A stretch of DNA of 64,000 bases from Pseudoxanthobacter soli DSM 19599 (GTDB lineage: Bacteria; Pseudomonadota; Alphaproteobacteria; Rhizobiales; Segnochrobactraceae). Below the pieces are notes generated by a model. That model had not been told where the DNA came from. It worked only from the letters and a program-made list of their open reading frames with translations, and did no database searches. The position numbers and the translations under genes were made by a program. The stretch lies in assembly GCF_900148505.1 (NCBI RefSeq), contig NZ_FRXO01000003.1, forward strand, positions 310,001 through 374,000, in the 5' to 3' direction. Positions 45,975-54,511 of this stretch are shown piece after piece (the first letter of the stretch is position 1; the number at the start of each line of letters is the position of its first letter).

Positions 45975-47033
45975 ATGAGAAAACTCTGCAACGTCGCCAT
46001 TTCCGCCGTCACGTGTCTCGGCCTTCTCTCGCAGGCCTTCGCGGCATCGGCCGGCGAACTCAATATTCTCACCTGGGAGGGCTATGCGGCCGACGCCTTC
46101 ATTTCGAAGTTCGAAGAGGGCTCCGGCTGCAAGGTCACAGCGTCCTATGTGGGCTCCAACGACGATTTCGCCGCCAAGCTCGCCGCGGGCGGCGGCGTGT
46201 ACGACATCATCACGCCCTCGCTCGACACGGTGTCGATGATGCGGCAGGCCGGCTTCGTGCAGCCGATCGACACGGCGAAGGTCGAAGGCTACGGCGACAT
46301 CTATCCCGAGTTCTCCAAGTCCAGCGACATCGTCGCCGACGGCGAGACCTGGGCGGTGCCGCTGGTGTGGGGATCGGTATCGCTGATCTACCGGCCCGAC
46401 AAGTTCGCCACGCCCCCGGATTCCATCGGTGTCCTGTTCGATCCTGCCAACAAGGGCAAGATCTCGATGTGGGACGACAAGTCGGCGATCTACTGGACGG
46501 CGCGCTATCTCGGCTACGACAACGTCTTCGATCTGAGCGACGAGCAGCTTGAGGCGGTGAAGGCGAAGCTCATCGAGCAGAAGCCCCTGGTGCGCAAATA
46601 CTGGTCTTCGGCCGGCGAACTGACGGAGCTGATGGCCAATCAGGAGGTGTTCGTCTCCAACGCCTGGACCGGGCTGACCAGCAAGGACGTCAACAACCTC
46701 AAGAAGGGCTTCGAGGTGGTCGAGTTCACGCCCAAGGAAAAGGCCGAGGGCTGGATGGACTCGATGATGCTGGTCAAGGACACCCCGAACGAGGAGTGCG
46801 CCTACAAGTTCATGTCCTTCATGAACTCTGCCGGCGGCCAGTGCGGCATCGCGGCCTCGACCGGCTACTTCCCGGTCAATCCCAAGGCCGTCGACGGCTG
46901 CATGGACGCGGAGATGAAGAAGGAGCGGCAGGTCGGCAACATCGACTTCGTCAAGAGCCTCGTCATGTGGCAGCAGCCGAAGCGTCTCGACAAGTATCTG
47001 GAAGTCTGGAACGCGGTGAAAGCCGCGCCCTGA
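45975..47033 (+). CDS. polyamine-type ABC transporter substrate-binding protein (PotD/PotF-like)
   Basis: 352 residues, periplasmic; Sec signal MRKLCNVAISAVTCLGLLSQAFAASA. Mature start GELNILTWEGYAADAFISKFEEGSGCKVTASYVGSNDDFAAKLAAGGG is typical of spermidine/putrescine binding proteins, as are YDIITPSLDTVSMM and WAVPLVWGSVSLIY. AGGGG lies about 10 nt before the start. It sits 26 bp after the AAA+ regulator gene, so it belongs to the same operon. A 15-bp hairpin follows its stop codon. Confidence 0.95.
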   Translation: MRKLCNVAISAVTCLGLLSQAFAASAGELNILTWEGYAADAFISKFEEGSGCKVTASYVGSNDDFAAKLAAGGGVYDIITPSLDTVSMMRQAGFVQPIDTAKVEGYGDIYPEFSKSSDIVADGETWAVPLVWGSVSLIYRPDKFATPPDSIGVLFDPANKGKISMWDDKSAIYWTARYLGYDNVFDLSDEQLEAVKAKLIEQKPLVRKYWSSAGELTELMANQEVFVSNAWTGLTSKDVNNLKKGFEVVEFTPKEKAEGWMDSMMLVKDTPNEECAYKFMSFMNSAGGQCGIAASTGYFPVNPKAVDGCMDAEMKKERQVGNIDFVKSLVMWQQPKRLDKYLEVWNAVKAAP

Positions 47034-47043
47034 TCCATGCCGA

Positions 47044-47080
47044 GGGAGATGCCCCCGCCACGGGCGCGGGGGCATCTCCC
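47044..47080 (+). promoter_or_regulatory. perfect 15-bp hairpin between binding-protein and ATPase genes
   Basis: GGGAGATGCCCCCGC (47044-47058) and GCGGGGGCATCTCCC (47066-47080) are exact inverted copies around a 7-nt loop. There is no T run, so it is not a standard terminator. Such hairpins behind binding-protein genes commonly block 3' decay and raise the level of that cistron relative to the membrane components. Confidence 0.9.
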
Positions 47081-47109
47081 ACGATGTCCAGACAACCGGT
47101 GGGAAAAGC

Positions 47110-48207
47110 ATGACCTCCAACCCGATCGTGGCGCTTTCCGGCGTCACCAAGACCTATGGAGACTTCAAGGCGCTGCACGCGATCGATCTCGCCATCGCCG
47201 AAGGCGAGTTCGTGACGCTGCTCGGGCCTTCCGGCTGCGGCAAGACCACCACGCTCAGGTTGATCGGCGGATTCGAACAGGTCAGCACGGGGCGCGTGAC
47301 CATCGACGGCCGGGACGTGACCGAAAGTCCGCCCTACCACCGGCCGGTCAACACCGTGTTTCAGGACTATGCGCTCTTCCCCCACATGACCGTTGCCGAG
47401 AACATCGGCTACGGCCTCAACGTCAAGGCCAACCGGGTGGCTGCCGGCGAACGCAGGCAGCGCGTCGCCGATGCGCTGACGATGGTCGGGCTGAACGGCA
47501 TGGCCGATCGCCGCCCGGGCGCCCTGTCCGGCGGCCAGCGGCAGCGCGTCGCCATGGCCCGCGCCATCGTGCGCCGGCCGCGCGTGCTGCTTCTCGACGA
47601 ACCGCTCTCCGCGCTCGACGTGAAGCTGCGCGAGGGCATGCAGGTGGAGCTGAAGCGCCTGCACCGCGAGCTCGGCATCACGTTCGTCATGGTGACCCAC
47701 GACCAGACCGAGGCGCTCGCGCTGTCCGACCGCATCGTGGTGATGAACCAGGGCCGCATCGCCCAGATCGGCTCGCCGACGGATCTCTACGACAATCCCG
47801 CCAGCCCCTACGTGGCCGATTTCATCGGGGCGACCAACCTCATCGACGCCGAGATCGTGGCCGGTGACGGCGCCTCGACGTCCTTCCGCCTCGCCAACGG
47901 CCTTGTTGTGAACGGCAACCGCGCCGTTGGACCGAAGCACGGCCGGGTAACCCTCGGCATCCGGCCGGAACGGTTCCAGACGCACCCTGCACCGGGATCG
48001 AACGCCCTCACCTTCACGGTGCTGGAAACCCTGTTCCATGGCGACCGGCTGCGGCTGGAAATGGCACTGGACGGCATCGAACGGCCGCTGTTTGCGGAAC
48101 TGCCGCGCTCGGCGGCCTCCTCCGCGAAGGGTGTCGCGCCGGGAAGCCGGATCGCCTTCCACATCGATCCCGCCGACGTGCTGACCTTCGCGGGAGACGC
48201 GCGATGA
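47110..48207 (+). CDS. polyamine-type ABC transporter ATP-binding protein (PotA-like)
   Basis: 365 residues. Walker A GPSGCGKTT, signature LSGGQRQRVAMARAIV, Walker B VLLLDEPLSALD, H-loop VTHDQTEALALSDRIVVM. The C-terminal TOBE domain (about 280-360) is typical of the PotA/MalK group. ATG 47110 is preceded by GGTGGG. The stop overlaps the first permease start by 4 bp. It energises import at the cytoplasmic face. Confidence 0.96.
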   Translation: MTSNPIVALSGVTKTYGDFKALHAIDLAIAEGEFVTLLGPSGCGKTTTLRLIGGFEQVSTGRVTIDGRDVTESPPYHRPVNTVFQDYALFPHMTVAENIGYGLNVKANRVAAGERRQRVADALTMVGLNGMADRRPGALSGGQRQRVAMARAIVRRPRVLLLDEPLSALDVKLREGMQVELKRLHRELGITFVMVTHDQTEALALSDRIVVMNQGRIAQIGSPTDLYDNPASPYVADFIGATNLIDAEIVAGDGASTSFRLANGLVVNGNRAVGPKHGRVTLGIRPERFQTHPAPGSNALTFTVLETLFHGDRLRLEMALDGIERPLFAELPRSAASSAKGVAPGSRIAFHIDPADVLTFAGDAR

Positions 48208-49073
48208 TGCTGACGCGGCGGACCTTTCCGGGCTTCGCGGCCCTGTTCTCGCTTCCCCTGGCCTGGGCGATCCTGCTTCTGATCGTGCCCTACGGCATCA
48301 TGGTCTCGGTCAGCTTCTGGACCCGGCAGTTTCCGCTGTTCCACCCGGATTTCCAGTTCGGCAACTACATCCAGATCTTCTCCGATCCCCAATACACCGC
48401 CGTCATCCTGCGCACGCTGAAGATCGCGCTCATCGTCACGGTCTGCGCGCTCTGCCTCGGTTATCCGCTCGCCTATTTCCTGGTGTTCACCGTGCGCTCG
48501 GCCACGCTGCGCAATGCGCTCTACATGCTGGTGATCGTGCCGCTGTGGGTGTCCTACCTGCTGCGCGCCTATACCTGGAAGATCATCCTCGGCACGGACG
48601 GGGCGCTCAATTCGCTGCTGGTCTCCACCGGCATCGTCGACGCTCCGCTCGACATCTTCCTCTACAACCAGACGGCGATGGTCATCACGCTGGTCTATAT
48701 CTTCGTGCCGTTCGTGGTGATGCCGCTCTTCACGGTGCTGGACAATATTCCGCCGCGCCTCATCGAGGCGTCGGAAGATCTCGGCGTCGGCCCGTTCATG
48801 ACGTTCTGGAAGGTGATCTTTCCGCTGTCGCTCGGCGGCGTCATCGCCGGCGCCACCATGACCTTCTGCCTCGCCTTCGGCGACTTCGTCGCGCCGGTGC
48901 TGGTGGGCGGCCCCGACGGCACGATGGTCGCCAACCTGCTGCAGACCCAGTTCGGCGCGGCTCTGAACTGGCCGCTCGGCTCGGCGCTCGCGACCCTCGT
49001 GCTCATCCTGGTGCTGGTGCTGCTGCAGATTTCCACCCGGCTCGATCCGGCCGGCAAGATCGACGTAACCTGA
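48204..49073 (+). CDS. polyamine-type ABC transporter permease (PotB-like)
   Basis: 289 residues, six transmembrane helices. The EAA loop is RLIEASEDLGVGPFMTFWKVIFPLSLGG, the contact to the ATPase. N-terminal LAWAILLLIVPYGIMVSVSFW and WVSYLLRAYTWKIIL are typical of PotB. Translationally coupled to the ATPase gene (ATGA overlap). Confidence 0.95.
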   Translation: MMLTRRTFPGFAALFSLPLAWAILLLIVPYGIMVSVSFWTRQFPLFHPDFQFGNYIQIFSDPQYTAVILRTLKIALIVTVCALCLGYPLAYFLVFTVRSATLRNALYMLVIVPLWVSYLLRAYTWKIILGTDGALNSLLVSTGIVDAPLDIFLYNQTAMVITLVYIFVPFVVMPLFTVLDNIPPRLIEASEDLGVGPFMTFWKVIFPLSLGGVIAGATMTFCLAFGDFVAPVLVGGPDGTMVANLLQTQFGAALNWPLGSALATLVLILVLVLLQISTRLDPAGKIDVT

Positions 49074-49083
49074 GGACGGGCCC

Positions 49084-49872
49084 ATGCACACGCTCAGATG
49101 GTGGCAGAAGGGCATGGTGGGCGTCAGCCTCGGCGTGCTCGCTTTCCTCTACGTTCCGATCGTCATCCTGGTGATCTTCTCCTTCAACGACAGCAAGGTC
49201 ACCTCCTTCCCGCTCGCCGGCTTCACGCTGCACTGGTACGAAGCCTTTCTGGCGAACGGCCAGATGCTGAAGGCGCTCTGGAACAGCCTGTTCGTCGCCC
49301 TCTTCGCCACCCTGCTCAGCGTGGTGATCGGGGTGACCGCGGCGCTGGCGCTCGACCGGTACGACTTTCCGGGCAAGCGGCTGTTCCAGAATGCCGTCCT
49401 GCTTCCGCTCAGCCTGCCGGGTATCGTCACCGGCATCGCGATGCTGAACTTCTACAGGCAGATCGGCATTCCCCAGAGCCTGACCGCCGTCATCATCGGC
49501 CATGCCACCGCGCTTCTCGGCGTCGTCGTCTCGCAGGTGATGGCGCGGCTCGCCAAGATCAACCGGCGGCAGTTCGAGGCCTCGGCCGATCTCGGCGCGA
49601 CGCCGGTCGAAACCTTCCGCCGCGTGACGCTGCCGGCGATCCGCAGCTCGATCATCGGCTCGGCGCTGCTCTGCTTCACGCTCTCGTTCGACGAGATCCC
49701 GGTGACCTATTTCCTCACCGGGCGCGAAGTCACCCTGCCGATCTACATCTATTCCACCCTGCGGCGCGGCATCACGCCCGAGATCAACGCCATCGGCACG
49801 CTGATCGTCGCTGCCTCCTTCATCCTCATCATTCTGTCGGTCACGCTTCTGCGTGAGCGCAAGCACGTCTGA
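49084..49872 (+). CDS. polyamine-type ABC transporter permease (PotC-like)
   Basis: 262 residues, six helices. YVPIVILVIFSFNDSKVTSFPLAGFTLHWYEAFL is the PotC-type N-terminus. The EAA loop is FEASADLGATPVETFRRVTLPAIRSS. GAGGA lies about 8 nt before ATG 49084; the gap to the previous gene is 10 bp. Completes the importer. Confidence 0.95.
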   Translation: MHTLRWWQKGMVGVSLGVLAFLYVPIVILVIFSFNDSKVTSFPLAGFTLHWYEAFLANGQMLKALWNSLFVALFATLLSVVIGVTAALALDRYDFPGKRLFQNAVLLPLSLPGIVTGIAMLNFYRQIGIPQSLTAVIIGHATALLGVVVSQVMARLAKINRRQFEASADLGATPVETFRRVTLPAIRSSIIGSALLCFTLSFDEIPVTYFLTGREVTLPIYIYSTLRRGITPEINAIGTLIVAASFILIILSVTLLRERKHV

Positions 49873-49896
49873 TCCATCAAAAGGAGAAGAAAAATC

Positions 49897-51402
49897 ATGG
49901 ACGCTTCGACTTACACGCACGAGTTCTGGCGGAACAAGGCCGCCGCGGTGAAGTTCCGCACAGAGCACTTCATCGATGGCGCCTATGTCGCCTCCTCCGA
50001 CGGCCGCACGTTCCCGAGCATCAACCCCGCCACCGGCCAGACCATCGCCGAGGTCGCCCGCGGCGGCGAGACGGAGGTCAACCGCGCCGTCGCCGTGGCC
50101 CGCAAGGCCTTCCGGTCCGGCGCCTGGTCGCGCATGGACCCGCGCGCCCGCATGGCCGTGCTGGAGAAGTTCTCCGCCCTCATCCAGGCTCATGACGAAG
50201 AATTTGCCGTGCTCGACAGCCTCGACATGGGCAAGCCCGTCATGGACATGATGAACATCGACATTCCGGGATCGGTCACCAGCCTCAAGTTCTTCTCCGA
50301 AACCATCGACAAGTTCGACGGCGCCGTCACCAGCACCGCCGCCAGCGCGCTGCACTATATCCTGCGCCAGCCGCTCGGCGTCGTCGGCATCATCGTGCCG
50401 TGGAACTACCCGCTGATGATGGCGGCCTGGAAGCTCGGCCCCGCGCTCGCCACCGGCAATTCGGTCGTTCTCAAGCCCGCCGAGCAGTCGCCGCTCTCTG
50501 CCAACCTTCTCGCGGAACTGTTCATGGAAGCGGGCGGCCCGGCCGGCGTTCTGAACGTCGTCCACGGTCTCGGCGAGGAAGTCGGCAAGGCGCTGGCGCT
50601 CCACAACGACGTCGACAAGATCGCCTTCACCGGCTCCACCGAAGTCGGCAAGCTTCTGATGATCTATGCCGGCCAGTCGAACATGAAGCGCGTGAGCACC
50701 GAATGCGGCGGCAAGACCCCGCAGATCGTCCTCTCCGACTACGACGACCTGGACACCGCCGTCACCTATGCCGTCAACGGCATCTACGGAAACCAGGGCG
50801 AGGTCTGCAACGCGGGCTCCCGGATTCTCGTCGAGAAGAGCATCCACGACGATTTCGTCGAGCGCTTCGCCGCCCGCACGAAAGAGAACTTCGTGCTCGG
50901 CGACCCGCTCGATCCCTCCACCACCATCGGCCCGCTCGTCACGGCCTCCCATCAGGCCCGCGTGCTGAACTATATCGACATCGGCCGCAAGGAAGGGGCA
51001 TCGCTGCGCTTCGGCGGCGGCACGCTGGCCTCGGCGCCGGACGGCGCCTATGTGGAGCCGACCCTCTTCACCGGCGTCGACAACGGCATGCAGATCGCCC
51101 GGGAGGAGATCTTCGGCCCCGTCGCCACCATCATCCCGGTCAAGGGGATGGACGACGCGATCGAGATCGCCAACGACACGATCTACGGCCTCGCGGCCTC
51201 GATCTGGACGCGCGACGTCTCCAAGGCGCACATCTTCGCCCGCGACATCGAAGCCGGCGTCGTCTGGGTCAACTGCTTCGACCACGGCGACATGACGTCG
51301 ATCTGGGGCGGCTTCAAGCAGACCGGCAACGGCCGCGACAAGTGCCTGGAAGCCCTGACGCAATACACCCAGACGAAATCGGTCTGGGTCAATCTGGGCT
51401 GA
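49897..51402 (+). CDS. NAD(P)-dependent aldehyde dehydrogenase (PuuC-like)
   Basis: 501 residues. Catalytic Cys304 in GNQGEVCNAGSRILV and general base Glu269 in STECGGKTPQIVL; cofactor block IVPWNYPLMMAAWKLGPALATGNSVVLKPAEQSPLSA. Closest in pattern to gamma-glutamyl-gamma-aminobutyraldehyde or related omega-aminoaldehyde dehydrogenases. AAGGAGAA precedes the start, 24 bp after the importer genes. As last gene of the operon it fits oxidation of an aldehyde derived from an imported polyamine. No glutamyl-polyamine synthetase or hydrolase is nearby. Confidence 0.95.
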   Translation: MDASTYTHEFWRNKAAAVKFRTEHFIDGAYVASSDGRTFPSINPATGQTIAEVARGGETEVNRAVAVARKAFRSGAWSRMDPRARMAVLEKFSALIQAHDEEFAVLDSLDMGKPVMDMMNIDIPGSVTSLKFFSETIDKFDGAVTSTAASALHYILRQPLGVVGIIVPWNYPLMMAAWKLGPALATGNSVVLKPAEQSPLSANLLAELFMEAGGPAGVLNVVHGLGEEVGKALALHNDVDKIAFTGSTEVGKLLMIYAGQSNMKRVSTECGGKTPQIVLSDYDDLDTAVTYAVNGIYGNQGEVCNAGSRILVEKSIHDDFVERFAARTKENFVLGDPLDPSTTIGPLVTASHQARVLNYIDIGRKEGASLRFGGGTLASAPDGAYVEPTLFTGVDNGMQIAREEIFGPVATIIPVKGMDDAIEIANDTIYGLAASIWTRDVSKAHIFARDIEAGVVWVNCFDHGDMTSIWGGFKQTGNGRDKCLEALTQYTQTKSVWVNLG

Positions 51403-51748
51403 ACCGGACTCCCCGGGCCGCCGGCACCCCGGCGGCCTGCGGCCATCACCCGGCCCGGACCGTCCGGGAGGACCGCAACCCGGGGCGGTGCCGTGCAGCC
51501 GGTGATGCCGTGTTCTCACGCGGCCGTGCCGCGACCCATGGCACCGGTTGGGTCTCAGCGGTGAGGCAGGGGAGCGGCGCTCAGGCGGTCGTCAACCCGC
51601 CGTGGGGAGACCCAGTATAACGCGCGGTCCAGGGACCGACTGACTTGAGCACCGCCTTCTTATCATAGGCCGGACCGGGTAAATTTCCAGAGCGGCGGGC
51701 GCCTCGACGATCGACCGACGCTGCAGAGCCGTCTGCCGGCGAGCCGGC
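51403..51748. other. 346-bp intergenic region with extensive inverted structure
   Basis: Convergent space between the aldehyde dehydrogenase and a TetR gene. Inverted pairs: TGGGTCTC (51549-51556) with GAGACCCA (51607-51614), an internal GGCGG/CCGCC hairpin (about 51585-51602), and CGGTCC-AG-GGACCG (51625-51638). The GC-rich part near 51415-51440 can also fold. No match to an RNA family I know. Could be a bidirectional terminator zone or a structured RNA. Confidence 0.5.
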
Positions 51749-52345
51749 TTATCCCGCTGGCAGGAAGGCGTTCAGGATCGCGTCGGTGACGTCGCAGACG
51801 CTGTCGCGCGCCTGTTCCGGCGTCGCGCCGACGACGTCGACCAGCGCCACAAGCGCCTCCGTGCCCGTCGACATCGCGAGCGCGCGCACCAGCCGGTCCT
51901 GGTCGCCCGGCGACAGCCCGCCGTCGTCCTCTGCCAGCGCGCGGCGGTACATCGTCAGGCGCCGCGCGCCACGATAGGCCGGGCGCTGACCTTCGTCCGG
52001 CTTCCAGGCGGTCAGCGTCATGCCGACGAACTGGCGGAAGCCGGCTTCGTTCTCGAGCACGAGATCGAAGAAATAGAGGCTGATGGCCTTCAGCCGCTGG
52101 CGCAGGCTGCCGCAGCCGGCCACCACCTCGTCGAACGGCTTGACCGAGATGTCGAGCCCCGCTTCCGCCACCAGCATCGCCGGGTCGGAGAAATAGCGGT
52201 AGGCCGTCGCCTTCGAAATTCCATGGACCTCCGCCGCGTCGACCACCGTCACCGGCCGGCCCTGCCGCAGCAGCGTGCGGGCACCGTCGAGAATGGCAAG
52301 GCGGGTGCGTTCCTTCTGGGCGTTGCGTTCGCGGCCGGGCTTCAT
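51749..52345 (-). CDS. TetR family transcriptional regulator
   Basis: 198 residues. HTH region RLAILDGARTLLRQGRPVTVVDAAEVHGISKATAYRYFSDPAMLVAEA (about 15-62). It is divergent from a small cupin gene with 85 bp between starts, where an imperfect 22-bp palindrome lies, so it likely represses the cupin gene and itself. Ligand unknown. Confidence 0.93.
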   Translation of the reverse strand: MKPGRERNAQKERTRLAILDGARTLLRQGRPVTVVDAAEVHGISKATAYRYFSDPAMLVAEAGLDISVKPFDEVVAGCGSLRQRLKAISLYFFDLVLENEAGFRQFVGMTLTAWKPDEGQRPAYRGARRLTMYRRALAEDDGGLSPGDQDRLVRALAMSTGTEALVALVDVVGATPEQARDSVCDVTDAILNAFLPAG

Positions 52346-52356
52346 GCCATTTCCCT

Positions 52357-52378
52357 TAAAGAGACTATTGTCTTATTA
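52357..52378. promoter_or_regulatory. imperfect palindrome, candidate TetR operator
   Basis: TAAAGAGAC-TATT-GTCTTATTA; arms match at 7 of 9 positions around a core AGAC-TATT-GTCT. It lies 12 bp from the TetR start and 53 bp from the cupin start. Confidence 0.55.
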
Positions 52379-52430
52379 CGGGATTATGGTATCACCGATG
52401 CCATCAGGACCGCAACCGGAGAAGCCCGCC

Positions 52431-52886
52431 ATGTCGCAGCGCCCTCGAAAATACAATGTTCTCAACATTCTCATGAACTTCCACGCCTTCCCGTCCGACG
52501 TCGACGGCAAGTACTGCTTCGTCGAATGCCTGGTGCCGGTCGGCGCTGGTGCCCCGCCGAACCACCATGCCGGTGAGACTGAGGCGTTCTATGTGGTGGA
52601 CGGTGCGGTCGGCTTCCTCGTCGACGGGCGGGAGTGGGTCGCCCGGGCGGGCGAGTTCGTTCCCATTCCGGATGGCGCGGTGCACGCCTTCAAGGCCGTC
52701 GGCGACGGCCCGGCCCGCATCCTCATCCTGAACGCGCCCGGCCACATGCACGATGCCTTCTTCACCGGCATCGGCACCCCGCTGCCCGACGGCCAGACCG
52801 CCCTGCCCGCGCCCTCGCAGCCGGACATCCCCGCCGTGCTCGCGAAGGCGCACGAGACCGGAATGACCATCCTGCCGCTGCAATGA
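52431..52886 (+). CDS. cupin domain protein
   Basis: 151 residues, single cupin barrel. Motif 1 is PNHHAGETEAFYVVDGAVGF (His-His and Glu metal ligands), and motif 2 is around IPDGAVHAFKAVGDGPARILIL (His). It probably binds a metal; members include dioxygenases, isomerases and binding proteins. GGAGAAG lies about 6 nt before ATG 52431, deciding against the longer in-frame start at 52398. Divergent from the TetR gene. Confidence 0.92.
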   Translation: MSQRPRKYNVLNILMNFHAFPSDVDGKYCFVECLVPVGAGAPPNHHAGETEAFYVVDGAVGFLVDGREWVARAGEFVPIPDGAVHAFKAVGDGPARILILNAPGHMHDAFFTGIGTPLPDGQTALPAPSQPDIPAVLAKAHETGMTILPLQ

Positions 52887-52955
52887 CGGAAGGCGCGCGG
52901 GCGGCGGCGACCGCCGCCTGCGGCGTCCCCGGTCGGGGCGCTCTCATTCCGGTAT

Positions 52956-53594
52956 TCACGCCACTGGCCTCCTGACCGCCTTCAGGTATTCCAGGCACAT
53001 CGTGACGAGCTGCCGGCGGAGGCCGCTCTCCAGCGGCTCGGGCAGGCCGCGCTCGAACACATTGCGAACCGTGCCGAAGATCACGGCCAGCAGCGTCGTG
53101 TTGACGAGGGTGAGGTCGTCAAAGGCGGCATCGGGCGCGGTAGCGAGCATCGCGCTTGTCGCCCGGTCCATGCGCGCGGCGAAGGCCTCGATCAGCGTGG
53201 CGTTGTCGAGTTCGACGGCGGAACGATAGAGCGCCCGCGTCACGTCGCTTCGCTCGGTCTTCGCATCCCAGTAGGCCGAAACCAGCGCTTCGATCATGCG
53301 CGCCAGCGGGGCGCCGTGCTCGCCCTCGCACGCCTTCTCGATCCTTACCGCAAGCACATCGAGGTAGCGCTCGTTCAGGGCGTAGAGCAGCGCCTGCTTG
53401 TGAGGGAAGTACTGGTACATCGTGCCCACCGACACGCCCGCCCGCTCCGCGACGCGCGTGGTTGTCAGCCTGTGGATCCCCTCTGCCAGCAGAACCTGAA
53501 CGGTCGCCTCGAAAATGACCTCCAGGGTCGCGGCCGAGCGGGCCTGACGCGGCCGTTTCCGCGGACTCAGGTGGCGGGGTGGCGTCGCGGCCAT
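52956..53594 (-). CDS. TetR family transcriptional regulator
   Basis: 212 residues. Basic N-terminus SPRKRPRQARSAATLEVIFEA, then HTH GIHRLTTTRVAERAGVSVGTMYQYFPHKQALLYAL (about 40-75). Divergent from the SDR gene with 72 bp between starts; it probably regulates that gene and itself. The HTH is of the TetR subgroup with YQYFPxK. Confidence 0.93.
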   Translation of the reverse strand: MAATPPRHLSPRKRPRQARSAATLEVIFEATVQVLLAEGIHRLTTTRVAERAGVSVGTMYQYFPHKQALLYALNERYLDVLAVRIEKACEGEHGAPLARMIEALVSAYWDAKTERSDVTRALYRSAVELDNATLIEAFAARMDRATSAMLATAPDAAFDDLTLVNTTLLAVIFGTVRNVFERGLPEPLESGLRRQLVTMCLEYLKAVRRPVA

Positions 53595-53666
53595 ACGCGA
53601 ATCCTCAAAGCGAATGATCCTTCATATATTGGTGGCACTCCCCCTCCAAGTTTGAAAGGAACCGCC

Positions 53667-54398
53667 ATGGCCGACGTCGAACGCATCGCGCTCGTTACCG
53701 GTGCCAACAAAGGCATCGGGCTGGAAATCGCCCGGCAGCTCGCCCAGGCCGGCCTCACCGTCATCGTCGGCGCACGCGACCTCGCGCGCGGCCGGCGGGC
53801 CACCGCGGACCTGTCGGCTGCGGGGCATCCGGTCGAGAGCGTTCAGATCGATCTTGAGGACGAGGCGACGATCGCGGCCGCCGCCCGCTGGATCGCCGAC
53901 AGGCACGGCCGGCTCGATATCCTCGTCAACAATGCGGGGATCGTGGACGCCGCCGACGGGCCGCCGAGCACGGCGTCGACAGCGGCCGTGCGGCACATCA
54001 TGGAAACGAACTTCATCGGCACCCTCGCCGTCACTCAGGCGATGCTGCCGCTGCTGCGCGAGTCTCCCGCGGGACGCATCGTCAATCTCGCCTCAACACT
54101 CGGCTCTCTGACCGTAAACGGCGACCCGACATCGCCTTATTACGCGGCGCGTCTGATGGGCTACAACGCCTCGAAGGCCGCGCTGAACATGCTCACGGTG
54201 CAGCTCGCCGCCGAATTGCGCGACACGCCGATCGTCGTGAACGCGGTCTCGCCGGGATATGTGAAGACCGATCTGACCGGCCACAACGGCTACATGACCC
54301 CGGAGGAAGGCGCCCGCCTGCCGGTGCAGTACGCGCTTCTCGGCACCGATGCCGTCTCCGGCCGCTTCGTGGAGCCGGCCGGCGAAACGCCCTGGTGA
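53667..54398 (+). CDS. short-chain dehydrogenase/reductase
   Basis: 243 residues, classical SDR. Cofactor motif TGANKGIG (11-18), ILVNNAG, catalytic Ser in NLASTLGSL, and Tyr/Lys in YNASK. The C-terminal VNAVSPGYVKTDLTG is typical of the carbonyl-reductase-like group. AAAGGA precedes ATG 53667. Paired with the divergent TetR gene, suggesting induction by a carbonyl or related compound. Confidence 0.95.
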   Translation: MADVERIALVTGANKGIGLEIARQLAQAGLTVIVGARDLARGRRATADLSAAGHPVESVQIDLEDEATIAAAARWIADRHGRLDILVNNAGIVDAADGPPSTASTAAVRHIMETNFIGTLAVTQAMLPLLRESPAGRIVNLASTLGSLTVNGDPTSPYYAARLMGYNASKAALNMLTVQLAAELRDTPIVVNAVSPGYVKTDLTGHNGYMTPEEGARLPVQYALLGTDAVSGRFVEPAGETPW

Positions 54399-54511
54399 GG
54401 CCGGGGAACGTGTCGCCATGAGGGGCCGCGAGCGCCCAGAGGGCGATGTGTTCGCCATAGCCCTGTGAGATTGCTGTCAGCCCCTGTTCGAGAGGCCCGG
54501 CGTCGCCGGCG

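Noticed and set aside
49003-51519. 838-residue minus-strand ORF opposite the permease and aldehyde dehydrogenase
   Set aside because: Shadow frame of two conserved genes; no domain and no ribosome site.
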